The notes beneath the pieces were generated by a model. It was not told the DNA's origin. It saw only the letters and a list, made by a program, of their open reading frames with translations, and made no database searches. Positions 18,520 to 26,899 of a DNA stretch of 64,000 bases are shown piece by piece; the stretch's first letter is position 1; every line of letters starts with the position of its first letter. The position numbers and the translations under genes are program-made. The stretch spans positions 868,001 to 932,000 of the forward strand of contig NZ_MBUA01000001.1 in NCBI RefSeq assembly GCF_014332695.1. Direction: 5' to 3'. This stretch comes from Flavihumibacter stibioxidans (GTDB lineage: Bacteria > Bacteroidota > Bacteroidia > Chitinophagales > Chitinophagaceae).

Positions 18520-19642
18520 TGGTATTGATCACGGAATGGTATTCAGCAATAATCTTGCTAATGTCAAAGTTTGAAACCACTAACTCCCGCCCTTTTTGCC
18601 CCATGAGTTTCCGGGAGGCCTCCGGCATCTGCAGGATTTGTTCCATTTTATCGGCCAGGTCAAATGGATCGCCCGGCAGGCAGAGAAATCCTGTGATCTG
18701 GTCAAGGACCACTTCACGGCAGCCCCTGCTTCTGGAAGTGATGACAGGCAGTTCCATGCTGGCGGCTTCCATCAGGCTGCGAGGCACCCCTTCATTATAA
18801 TAAGAGGGGAAAATGAAACAATCGGCCACTGAGAGTTCGGGCCTGACGTCGCTGGCAAATCCATGGTATTGAAGCAATCCTTCCCCTTCCCATTTTTTAA
18901 GGTCAGCGGGCGCAATGGCATCCGGATGGTGTGCTTCCTCAAACCCGATCAGCACCGATTCAAAATGGTAGTGCTTCCTGCGAAGTATCCTGCAGGCGTC
19001 TGCGTAAACAGCAATTCCCTTGCTTTTAAGCAGGCGGCAGGCCATCAGGAAACGGAATGGTCGGGGCTGCAGGCTTAGGGAAGCCGGGGGAGAGAAAAAA
19101 CCGGTATTCACCCCTTCACCGGGCAGTACTTTGATTTTTTCAATGGAAACAATTTTTTCCGATGAGAAAACCCGGGCATCTTCATTGTTGAGAAACCAGA
19201 CTTCTGTTGCCTTCCTGAGCGCATGCCTGTACAACCTTCTGACAATATGGTACAGGAGGTTATGTTTCGAAAATACATATCCCAATCCTGTAACCACCGC
19301 AACCGAAGGAATTTTTAATGCACCGGCAGCCATCGTTCCGTAAATATTCGGTTTGGCCACATAGTGAAAGATCAGGTCCGGGCGATGAAGGGCATACAAC
19401 TGCTTTAACCTGAGGAAGAGTTTCAGGTCTGCCAGCGGGTTGGTGGAGCGGTTGTCAAAAGGAATACTGATATGCCGGCAGCCCGCATCTTCCAGGAAGG
19501 AAATGTATTCATCAGCAGGACTGATCACCAAAACTCTGTGCCCGGATTCCAGCATACTACGAATCACATCGATCCGGAAATTATAAACGGACCAGGCATT
19601 ATTGGACACAAATGCGATTAACAGCGATTTATCATGCTCCAC
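18509..19642 (-). CDS. Glycosyltransferase family 4 protein
   Basis: A 377-residue GT-B fold enzyme. The N-terminal acceptor domain has FVSNNAWSVYNFR and a Gly-rich loop at VVTGLGYVFSKHN. The C-terminal donor domain carries PFRFLMACRLLKSKG, DCFIFPSYYNEGVPRSLMEA and the acidic active-site segment ASMELPVITSRSRGCREVV. The pattern is close to enzymes that transfer N-acetylhexosamine or deoxysugars to undecaprenyl-linked acceptors in capsule and O-antigen synthesis. It faces the 17587 gene tail to tail and diverges from the membrane protein at 19703 across 60 bp. Confidence 0.86.
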   Translation of the reverse strand: MEHDKSLLIAFVSNNAWSVYNFRIDVIRSMLESGHRVLVISPADEYISFLEDAGCRHISIPFDNRSTNPLADLKLFLRLKQLYALHRPDLIFHYVAKPNIYGTMAAGALKIPSVAVVTGLGYVFSKHNLLYHIVRRLYRHALRKATEVWFLNNEDARVFSSEKIVSIEKIKVLPGEGVNTGFFSPPASLSLQPRPFRFLMACRLLKSKGIAVYADACRILRRKHYHFESVLIGFEEAHHPDAIAPADLKKWEGEGLLQYHGFASDVRPELSVADCFIFPSYYNEGVPRSLMEAASMELPVITSRSRGCREVVLDQITGFLCLPGDPFDLADKMEQILQMPEASRKLMGQKGRELVVSNFDISKIIAEYHSVINTITQ

Positions 19643-19702
19643 AGGCTTACTATAACATTAAGTTCAAATGTATAGATTTGAACGGAAAAGAAAGGAAACA
19701 GG

Positions 19703-20980
19703 ATGCTTATATACTTACAATTTCTGGCGGCTTTTGTAATGCTGGTGATTCTAACCAGGTGGCTCACACGAAAAACTGATCCTTCTTTTGGCACTGGCCG
19801 GATCGTGCTTGCACTTGCCGCCAAAGTCCTGATGGGCTGCCTGTATGGTTATGTTTTCCTGAAATATTATAATGGGGATGACACCTGGGTTTTCAACGCG
19901 GACAGCATGAATGAAATGCGCAAATTGCTCGACCGTCCCGTTCATTTTTTTGAAGACATCAATCTATTCCGGCAGATCAGTGAATATGGCCTGGTGCAGG
20001 GTTTGAAGGAATTCAGGAGCAAACTTGAGCTGGCCATGATAATCAAACCACTTGCGATATTCAATCTTTTCAGCAAGGGTAACTATTATATTAATATCAT
20101 CGCATTCAGTGCCATCACGTTCTGGGGGCATTTCTGGCTTTACCAGTTAATACGGCAAAAATTGCCGGAAAGCAGGAACTGGGTGTATTTGGTGATATTC
20201 CTTTACCCCCCTGTACTGTTCTGGCTCAGCGGCATTCGTACCGACGGAATTTTATTTTTCTTTTTTTCCCTGCTGCTCTACCAATTCAATAACTGGCTGG
20301 CAACAGGAAAAAGGTCCGGACTGTACCTAACCATTCTTGCTTTTACAGGTATGCTTTTCATTAGGGTTTCCACCGGTTTCCTGCTATTGCCCGGTTTGTT
20401 TGCCTGGTGGCTGGTGATCCGTAAAAAAAGGCCTGTAAGAAACACTTTTATAACCGTGCATGCTCTTTTCCTCCTGTTCTTTTTTACAACGGCATTATTG
20501 AAAGGTCATTTTAACCTGCCTGGGATGGTAGTGAACAAGCAGCAGGAATTCCTGGTCCTGAAAGGGAAAACCAGGCTGGCACTGGAGCCGCTGAATGGCA
20601 ATCCCGTATCTTTTATCAAAGTATTTCCCCAGGCGGTAGCGAATACAACCATATTTCCCTTTCCCTGGGAGGCAAAAGGGGGCCTGCAGTACATAACCGT
20701 TATACAAAATTATTTTTTAATATGTTTATTTCTGGTGGTTCTGATCCGCAGGTATCCGGGTCGCAGGTTCCTGGCGGGAGAACCCCTTTTCACGGTTTTG
20801 CTATTTTTTAGTGTTTGTGTTTATTTGTCAATAGGTTATACCATTCCATTCCCGGGGGCAATTGTCAGGTATAAAGTCATTCCGGAAATCAGCCTGTTAC
20901 TTTTATTGCTATTTGCCGCCGGTGGAAAGGAACTTTCAAATTATAAATATTTTAATGTTTATAAAAACACTGAAAAATGA
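19703..20980 (+). CDS. Polytopic membrane protein, possible glycosyltransferase C or polymerase
   Basis: A 425-residue protein with about 10 predicted membrane helices (for example MLIYLQFLAAFVMLVIL at the N-terminus and ISLLLLLLFAAGG at the end). Between helices 2 and 3 is a soluble loop with YYNGDDTWVFNADSMNEM, an acidic motif at the position where GT-C enzymes keep their catalytic Asp residues. This, and the two glycosyltransferases beside it, suggests a lipid-linked sugar transferase or O-antigen polymerase-like role. I do not recognise a defined family. The spacing GGAAACAGG before the ATG is one of the few Shine-Dalgarno-like sites in the window. Confidence 0.7.
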   Translation: MLIYLQFLAAFVMLVILTRWLTRKTDPSFGTGRIVLALAAKVLMGCLYGYVFLKYYNGDDTWVFNADSMNEMRKLLDRPVHFFEDINLFRQISEYGLVQGLKEFRSKLELAMIIKPLAIFNLFSKGNYYINIIAFSAITFWGHFWLYQLIRQKLPESRNWVYLVIFLYPPVLFWLSGIRTDGILFFFFSLLLYQFNNWLATGKRSGLYLTILAFTGMLFIRVSTGFLLLPGLFAWWLVIRKKRPVRNTFITVHALFLLFFFTTALLKGHFNLPGMVVNKQQEFLVLKGKTRLALEPLNGNPVSFIKVFPQAVANTTIFPFPWEAKGGLQYITVIQNYFLICLFLVVLIRRYPGRRFLAGEPLFTVLLFFSVCVYLSIGYTIPFPGAIVRYKVIPEISLLLLLLFAAGGKELSNYKYFNVYKNTEK

Positions 20981-21114
20981 CTGGTTCTATCAGGCATAAG
21001 TAGGAATCGTATTACTTTTTTTAGGAAATTAGCGGAAATTTGATCGAAACAAAGGACTCAACCGATTGAAATTCTTTATTTGTCAATTATTTGCACAGCT
21101 AAAAATTATTTTTC

Positions 21115-23304
21115 ATGTCATTACGTTTCAACGCGCTCAACAACATCAACAAGGGTAAGGAAACAAATGTACCAGCCTCTGCAAAAATCACTGCAGTGTT
21201 TGGTGAAAATGTATTCACCCTGCAAAAAGCCAGGGCTTTCCTCAGCGACGAAGCTTATAAGAGCCTCATCGCATCCGTTAAAGGGAACAAGAAAATTGAC
21301 CGTACTGTTGCCAACCAGATTGCAGCAGGTATGCGTCAGTGGGCAGAAACAAAAGGTGTAACACACTATACCCACTGGTTTCAGCCATTAACCGGCACTA
21401 CAGCAGAAAAGCATGATTCTTTCTTTACACTGAAGGGAGACGGCACTGCCATAGAGGAGTTTGATGGAGCCGCCTTGATCCAACAGGAACCAGACGCATC
21501 ATCTTTCCCCAGCGGTGGTATCCGTGCAACTTTTGAGGCCCGCGGATATACTGCCTGGGACCCATCCTCACCGGCCTTCATTATGGAGATCGGACAGGGT
21601 AAAACACTCTGTATCCCCACCATATTTGTATCCTATACTGGAGCGACCCTCGACTATAAAGCTCCTTTGCTTAAATCACTTGAAGCCCTTAACAAGCATG
21701 CTGTTGAAGTGGCCAACTATTTTGATAAGAATGTGAGCCGCGTATCTGCCACCCTTGGATGGGAGCAGGAATATTTCCTCATCGATGAAGAGATGTTCAA
21801 TTCACGCCCTGACCTGGTATTGAGTGGCCGTACGGTTTTTGGTCATGCATCAGCAAAAGGCCAGCAACTGGAAGACCATTATTTTGGGGCCATTCCAGAG
21901 CGCATTTATGCCTATATGCGCGACTTTGAAAATGAATCCTACAAACTGGGTATTCCTTTAAGGACCCGTCACAATGAGGTAGCTCCTGCACAGTTTGAGT
22001 GTGCGCCCATCTTTGAGGAAGTGAGTGTAGCTGTTGACCATAACACACTGCTGATGGACGTTATGAACCGCGTTGCACGTCGCCACAAACTGCGTGTATT
22101 ACTGCACGAAAAACCATTTGCAGGCATTAACGGTAGCGGTAAGCATAATAACTGGAGTATGTCCACAGACACTGGTGTAAACCTGCTGGCTCCGGGCAAG
22201 ACGCCAAAGACCAACCTTATGTTCCTGGCCTTTTTCGTAAATACCATCAAGGCGGTTCATGATTATTCAGACCTGTTACGTGCATGTATCGCATCTGCGG
22301 GTAATGATCACCGTTTGGGTGCCAACGAAGCGCCTCCTGCCATCATTTCCGTATTTGTTGGCCAATACCTCAGCAATGTACTCGGAGAGATCAAGGAAAG
22401 AGTGGGAGATAAGTTCGATGAGCAGGATGAAGCCATCCTCAAGCTCGACCTGCACCGCAGCATTCCGGAGCTTCTGCTTGACAATACTGACCGTAACCGT
22501 ACATCCCCCTTCGCATTTACCGGAAACAAGTTTGAATTCCGTGCGGTAGGATCTTCTGCGAACTGTGCCAATGCAATGACCGTGTTAAACTCTATCATGG
22601 CAGAAACACTGAAGACGTTCAAGAAAGATGTGGATGCCCTGATCGAAAAAGGTGACAAGAAAGAGATCGCCATCATGCACGTGATCCGCGAATACATTGT
22701 TGCCAGCGACAAAGTGCTGTTTGAAGGCGACGGATACAGTGAAGAGTGGGCAAATGAAGCTGCAAAGCGTGGCTTACCTAACGTTAAAACCACGCCTCTC
22801 GCCCTGGATGCTATGGTAACCGATAAGGCCAAGCACCTGTATGAAAGTAATGATGTGTTGACACATGTGGAACTGGAAGCCCGTCATGAGATCGAGCTGG
22901 AGAAATACATCAAGCATGTGCAGATTGAAGCCCGCATCATGGGAGAGCTCTGCACCAGCCACGTGCTGCCTGCGGCTATCAAATATCAGAATATGCTGAT
23001 CAACAATATCAGGGGACTGAAAGAGATCGGCCTGAAGGAAAGCAATTATGCCAATCAGCTCCAGATCCTGGAAAAGATCAGCGAGCACATCAATATCCTG
23101 AGTGACCTGGTGGAGAAAATGATCGAAGCCCGGAAAGTGTGCAATGCCATGGACAATACCCGTACCAAGGCCATTGCTTACGAAAGCCAGGTAAAAGCTC
23201 CGTTCTTTGACGCAATCCGTTACAGGGTTGACAAACTGGAATTGCTGGTGGATGATTCTAACTGGCCCCTGCCCAAGTACAGGGAAATGCTGTTCATCCG
23301 TTAA
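21115..23304 (+). CDS. glnN: Glutamine synthetase type III
   Basis: ATP-dependent synthesis of glutamine from glutamate and ammonia. At 729 residues it has the length of GSIII rather than the ~470 of GSI. Visible motifs include TLGWEQEYFLID near residue 220 (the metal-ligand Glu region), RTRHNEVAPAQFE, the ATP-binding loop GINGSGKHNNWS near residue 340 and NRTSPFAFTGNKFEFR near residue 470. The C-terminal third is helical and specific to GSIII. The 134-bp upstream gap contains two TTATTTG sequences (about 21086-21111) but no clean consensus promoter. A strong terminator follows at 23371. Confidence 0.95.
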   Translation: MSLRFNALNNINKGKETNVPASAKITAVFGENVFTLQKARAFLSDEAYKSLIASVKGNKKIDRTVANQIAAGMRQWAETKGVTHYTHWFQPLTGTTAEKHDSFFTLKGDGTAIEEFDGAALIQQEPDASSFPSGGIRATFEARGYTAWDPSSPAFIMEIGQGKTLCIPTIFVSYTGATLDYKAPLLKSLEALNKHAVEVANYFDKNVSRVSATLGWEQEYFLIDEEMFNSRPDLVLSGRTVFGHASAKGQQLEDHYFGAIPERIYAYMRDFENESYKLGIPLRTRHNEVAPAQFECAPIFEEVSVAVDHNTLLMDVMNRVARRHKLRVLLHEKPFAGINGSGKHNNWSMSTDTGVNLLAPGKTPKTNLMFLAFFVNTIKAVHDYSDLLRACIASAGNDHRLGANEAPPAIISVFVGQYLSNVLGEIKERVGDKFDEQDEAILKLDLHRSIPELLLDNTDRNRTSPFAFTGNKFEFRAVGSSANCANAMTVLNSIMAETLKTFKKDVDALIEKGDKKEIAIMHVIREYIVASDKVLFEGDGYSEEWANEAAKRGLPNVKTTPLALDAMVTDKAKHLYESNDVLTHVELEARHEIELEKYIKHVQIEARIMGELCTSHVLPAAIKYQNMLINNIRGLKEIGLKESNYANQLQILEKISEHINILSDLVEKMIEARKVCNAMDNTRTKAIAYESQVKAPFFDAIRYRVDKLELLVDDSNWPLPKYREMLFIR

Positions 23305-23370
23305 TCATAATGAGTTTATCAACCGGGTACACCGGCCGGATTACCCAAAGTATCTTACAGATCATAAAAA

Positions 23371-23404
23371 AATCCCGACGCCAATGGCAGTCGGGATTTT
23401 TTTT
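23371..23404 (+). terminator. Bidirectional terminator of glnN
   Basis: AATCCCGAC pairs with GTCGGGATT across an inner GCC/GGC stem. A run of eight T follows on the plus strand, and a run of A precedes it, so the mirror hairpin with T-tail also exists for minus-strand transcripts from the lyase gene. Confidence 0.88.
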
Positions 23405-23430
23405 ATGCCTGATAATTCTCAGCAACAAAA

Positions 23431-23455
23431 ATGGCTATCCGGTTTGGATAGCCAT
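23431..23455 (-). terminator. Terminator of the lyase gene at 23496
   Basis: A perfect 10-bp stem, ATGGCTATCC and GGATAGCCAT, with a five-base loop; on the minus strand it is followed by ATTTTTGTTG. It lies 40 bp after the lyase stop. Confidence 0.75.
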
Positions 23456-23495
23456 TCAACTATGAAATATGCCGGTCTGATCAAATTGAGATTGC

Positions 23496-25859
23496 CTACT
23501 TCTTAATAAGCTTCTTTGTTTCGCGGTATCCGGTTCCCACTCTGATATCTAGCAGGTATTGCCCGGGCAGCAAACCGGCTGCCTTTATTTTTTTACGCAG
23601 TATGTCATTTTCTTTCCGGAATGCATCCTTAAATATAAGCCTTCCCAAAAGATCATATACCATGACTTCCCCCTTACCCATAACCTTGTTATTGAGGATA
23701 ATATCAAACTCCTCTGCTACTGGATTAGGATAAACAACAAGCCCTTTCTTTGCCAGAATCAAATTGCCGGAAACATCCATATTTCCACTTTCAACCGCCG
23801 TTTCATGATTGGCCATTCCGGTGGCAGGGGAAACAACATTCACCTTGATCAGCGGAGAAATAACCGTTGCGGTACTATCATCGGTTATGTATAACCGGTA
23901 GGTAAAAGTTCCCTCAACCAACCAGTTAATAGTATTCAGCGGAGCCGAAGGAGCTGTCATCGGGGATGCTTTCGGGCCACTAAGCTGCACCCAGGAATAA
24001 CGGACGATCCTGCCATCAGGGTCATAGGATTTCGTTGCATCCAATGTTACAGAATTGGTCGGCAAGGTTACGGTCAGTGATGAATCTGCCAGCAATAATA
24101 CCGGGGCAAAATTTGGCAATTTCTCTTTGATTGGTGGACCAACCTGAATGGTTATTAAAGGTGAGATTCCGGCCAGTCCCTTATCATCAGTGATGTAAAG
24201 ACGGTAAGTATAGGTGCCTTCCACCAGTCCCGTGACCTGGGTTTTGCTGCCCGATGGGGTTGTCATCGGCGATGACCTGGGACCTGACAATTGAACCCAG
24301 GTGTATTTCGATATGGTACCATCCAGATCATAGGAGCCTGATCCATCCAGATCAGCTGTTGACTGTGGAGACACAATATATTGATCCGCTCCGACTACGG
24401 CGATCGGTGGCAGGTTCACCCCTGTACCTGAGGAAACTGTTCCGTCCACATAAACCTGAACATACCCGGTACCGATTCCTCCTTTGTCATCTGTAACGGT
24501 AAGCTTGAAATAATAGTTTCCTTTGGAAAGGTTGGAAACCATCGTATTCTGACTATCGGGATTACTGATTGAAGCCTGGGTCGGTCCTGATTCCTGGCTC
24601 CATTTGTAGGCATTAACAACACCGTCAGGATCATAGGAACCGGCACCACTCAAAGTTGTCGCATTGGTGGGCAGGATTACTTGTTTGGTGGATCCGGCAT
24701 TGACATTGGGACTCAGGTTGACCGGGGTGCTAGCCCTTGCCTCCACCTCAACCGTGGAAAAGGCTGTTGCACCAAGGCTATCCTTTACAGTAAGCCTGAA
24801 AATATATTTCCCTGGCAACAGATTCGTCACTCTGGTAATCGCTGAGCCAGGAGTCCACATAATAGGGGTATTGGGGCCGGACTCCTGTGTCCATTTATAT
24901 TCAACAATCTTTCCGTCCGGGTCGTAAGAGTTGCTTCCATTTACAGTTGCATAGGTAACAGGGAAGCTGGCGAGCTGCTTGGTCCCTGCATTTGCGATAG
25001 GCTGCAGATTTCCGGTTTCATTCGCTGGAATGATGAAATCATTCAGGATAGCCTCCTTGTTGCCGATTTTTACATTATCAATATAGTAAACCCGGGTATT
25101 CAACACTGAAACTTCGGCAGGTACATTCCAGCCAGTATTCCAGGCCCATTTATATAATCCCAATTTGAAGTAGGGAGGATGCGATCCCCGGTAAAAATTG
25201 CTTCCGTTATACTCCAAAATAAGTTTCCCGTTTTTCCAGATCTTGAGGTATCCATCGTTGTCAGGCGAAAAATGATACTGGAAAATCCAATCATTCCAAA
25301 CGCCCTTTTCCCAGGGACCAAGATTAAAAACCTTTCTTTTTACATTGGCGCCTTTATCAATATTAATATCAACGGAGTCATATTTAAGGTCGATGATAAA
25401 ATCACCTTTGAATATCTGAAAGGATAAGGGCGGAGAACCAGCCACCGCCGTTGACCCGGTTGCAGAAAAATGCCATTGGGCCAGGGCCTCGTAAACAGAA
25501 TCACGCTTGAAATCTTCCGGAAAAAACGTACTGAATGCCCACCATTCGCGATTGGAATCCGGCGGAAACGGATACGTATTTTCAATTAGTTCGGCTCTTT
25601 TCCCTGAGGCAATTGTACTGTCGGTTTTCCTAAGTTCCACCCGTAATGCCTTTTTACCGGTTCTTTTTAAAGCTTCCGTTGTGGTAAGGGAATAGGAACA
25701 GCATGACTGGGCAAAATCCCATCCATACCGAAGGTCCTGCCCTTCAAAATCTGCCTGAAGAACAAGGTTACTCTGTGCGCTTGTTTTAAGGATGCCGCCA
25801 ATTACCAAAAGGATAAGCACCCCTCCCCGTAACAGGGTAGTAAAATTCTTCTTTTTCAT
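23496..25859 (-). CDS. Secreted polysaccharide-lyase-like protein with four PKD-type repeats and T9SS sorting domain
   Basis: A 787-residue exported protein. Signal peptide about 1-29; a jelly-roll domain at about 30-260 that resembles the heparin-lyase-like Polysacc_lyase family (for example WAFSTFFPEDF, SFQIFKGDFIIDLKYD, KIWKNGKLILEYNG and FKLGLYKW); four Ig-like PKD/K319L-type repeats, each with a SYDPDGxIxxYxWxQxSGP core (third repeat SYDLDG); and a C-terminal type IX sorting domain (about 710-787, VVYPNPVAEEFDIIL to TKKLIKK). Expected to be exported by T9SS and attached to or released from the cell surface to cut an acidic polysaccharide. Substrate unknown. Start at 25859 gives MKKKNFTTLLRGG. 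Confidence 0.85.
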   Translation of the reverse strand: MKKKNFTTLLRGGVLILLVIGGILKTSAQSNLVLQADFEGQDLRYGWDFAQSCCSYSLTTTEALKRTGKKALRVELRKTDSTIASGKRAELIENTYPFPPDSNREWWAFSTFFPEDFKRDSVYEALAQWHFSATGSTAVAGSPPLSFQIFKGDFIIDLKYDSVDINIDKGANVKRKVFNLGPWEKGVWNDWIFQYHFSPDNDGYLKIWKNGKLILEYNGSNFYRGSHPPYFKLGLYKWAWNTGWNVPAEVSVLNTRVYYIDNVKIGNKEAILNDFIIPANETGNLQPIANAGTKQLASFPVTYATVNGSNSYDPDGKIVEYKWTQESGPNTPIMWTPGSAITRVTNLLPGKYIFRLTVKDSLGATAFSTVEVEARASTPVNLSPNVNAGSTKQVILPTNATTLSGAGSYDPDGVVNAYKWSQESGPTQASISNPDSQNTMVSNLSKGNYYFKLTVTDDKGGIGTGYVQVYVDGTVSSGTGVNLPPIAVVGADQYIVSPQSTADLDGSGSYDLDGTISKYTWVQLSGPRSSPMTTPSGSKTQVTGLVEGTYTYRLYITDDKGLAGISPLITIQVGPPIKEKLPNFAPVLLLADSSLTVTLPTNSVTLDATKSYDPDGRIVRYSWVQLSGPKASPMTAPSAPLNTINWLVEGTFTYRLYITDDSTATVISPLIKVNVVSPATGMANHETAVESGNMDVSGNLILAKKGLVVYPNPVAEEFDIILNNKVMGKGEVMVYDLLGRLIFKDAFRKENDILRKKIKAAGLLPGQYLLDIRVGTGYRETKKLIKK

Positions 25860-26037
25860 CACTTTAAAGTTCAAATATGGGGGGTACGCAACTATTGCCT
25901 GTCAGTTAAACAGTAGCAATCATAATAAATTGGAAAGGAAGAGGATTTTGGACCGATTATTCCGAGCCAGATCTTTGGTAAAGTCTTGAATAATGGGGCC
26001 TAAGGAAGTGCAAAATATATTAATAAGTGGAAAAATC

Positions 26038-26724
26038 CTAGCGTATTTTTACGGAAACCCAGTCCAGCGCTTTATTTAGCTGTTCCTCCATGGTTAAATT
26101 ACTGTTATCCAGTACCAGGGCATCCGCAGCCTGGCGCAAGGGACTCACTTCCCGGTTGCTGTCAATATAATCCCGCATTTCAAGGTTATTCTTCACCTCT
26201 TCAATGGTAATATTGGGGTTTTTCGCATATAGTTCCTTAAACCTGCGTTCAACCCTAACGGCATTGTCTGCAGTCATGAAAATTTTCAATTCCGCATCCG
26301 GAAATACCACGGTTCCGATATCCCGGCCATCCATTACAATTCCCTTTTTCTTTCCCATAGCCTGCTGCTGTTTTACGGCATACTCCCGTACTTCCCTGAT
26401 AGCAGCGATCTCACTTACCTTTTCGGCAATCACCAGATCACGGATCACATACTCCACATTCTCATCATTCAAAAAGATTTCGCTTTGCTGGCTCTGCTCA
26501 TTGAAACGAAAATCGAGCTGGATATTGGAAAGGGCCTCCCGGACTTCCCGGATATCGGTCCAGTCAATATGATTCCTCAAAAAATAAAGGGTAATGGCAC
26601 GGTACATTGCACCGCTGTCAATGTAAACATAGTTCAACTCTTTTGCCAGTTGACGGGCAACGGTACTCTTACCGCAACTACTCCAACCATCGATGGTAAT
26701 GATAATTTTCTTTCGGGCTGCCAT
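26038..26724 (-). CDS. cmk: Cytidylate kinase
   Basis: Phosphorylates CMP and dCMP to the diphosphates. The 228-residue protein has the P-loop IDGWSSCGKSTVA (where most homologues have GPSGSGKST), then YIDSGAMYRAIT, GIVMDGRDIGTVVFPDA and the LID-region R-R-DYIDSNRE block. The extended NMP-binding insert typical of bacterial Cmk is present. The ATG at 26724 is chosen; the frame to 26754 adds ten residues. It lies upstream of the clpC terminator with about 100 bp of non-coding sequence between. The Trp in the P-loop is seen in Bacteroidota homologues and is not expected to abolish function. Confidence 0.93.
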   Translation of the reverse strand: MAARKKIIITIDGWSSCGKSTVARQLAKELNYVYIDSGAMYRAITLYFLRNHIDWTDIREVREALSNIQLDFRFNEQSQQSEIFLNDENVEYVIRDLVIAEKVSEIAAIREVREYAVKQQQAMGKKKGIVMDGRDIGTVVFPDAELKIFMTADNAVRVERRFKELYAKNPNITIEEVKNNLEMRDYIDSNREVSPLRQAADALVLDNSNLTMEEQLNKALDWVSVKIR

Positions 26725-26826
26725 GGTGCAAATATCTTTCAAATATGGCGGCAAAACAAGATCTGCCTCTATTCTTCAATCAGTTACAGATGAATATCAT
26801 GAAATGATTAAGAAGGGCAACCATAA

Positions 26827-26857
26827 GAAAAGCCGCCTGAAATCGAGGCGGCTTTTC
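26827..26857 (-). terminator. Intrinsic terminator of clpC
   Basis: A perfect 12-bp stem (GAAAAGCCGCCT with its complement) and seven-base loop. The minus-strand arm ends in CTTTTC. Located 43 bp after the clpC stop, just beyond the GTCTGAC repeats at 26864-26896. Confidence 0.8.
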
Positions 26858-26863
26858 CTTTAC

Positions 26864-26896
26864 GCGTCTGACATACGTCAGACGCACGTCAGACGC
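26864..26896. repeat. GTCTGAC/GTCAGAC repeat cluster
   Basis: GCGTCTGAC, four bases, then its inverse GTCAGACGC, two bases, then a second direct copy of GTCAGACGC. The same core in the same arrangement recurs at 33987-34036 downstream of tRNA-Asp. Confidence 0.75.
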
Positions 26897-26899
26897 ATA

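Noticed and set aside
21001-21114. Promoter for glnN
   Set aside because: Two TTATTTG sequences are present, but neither gives TAnnTTTG with a TTTG at 17-23 bp, and no sigma-54-type site is visible.
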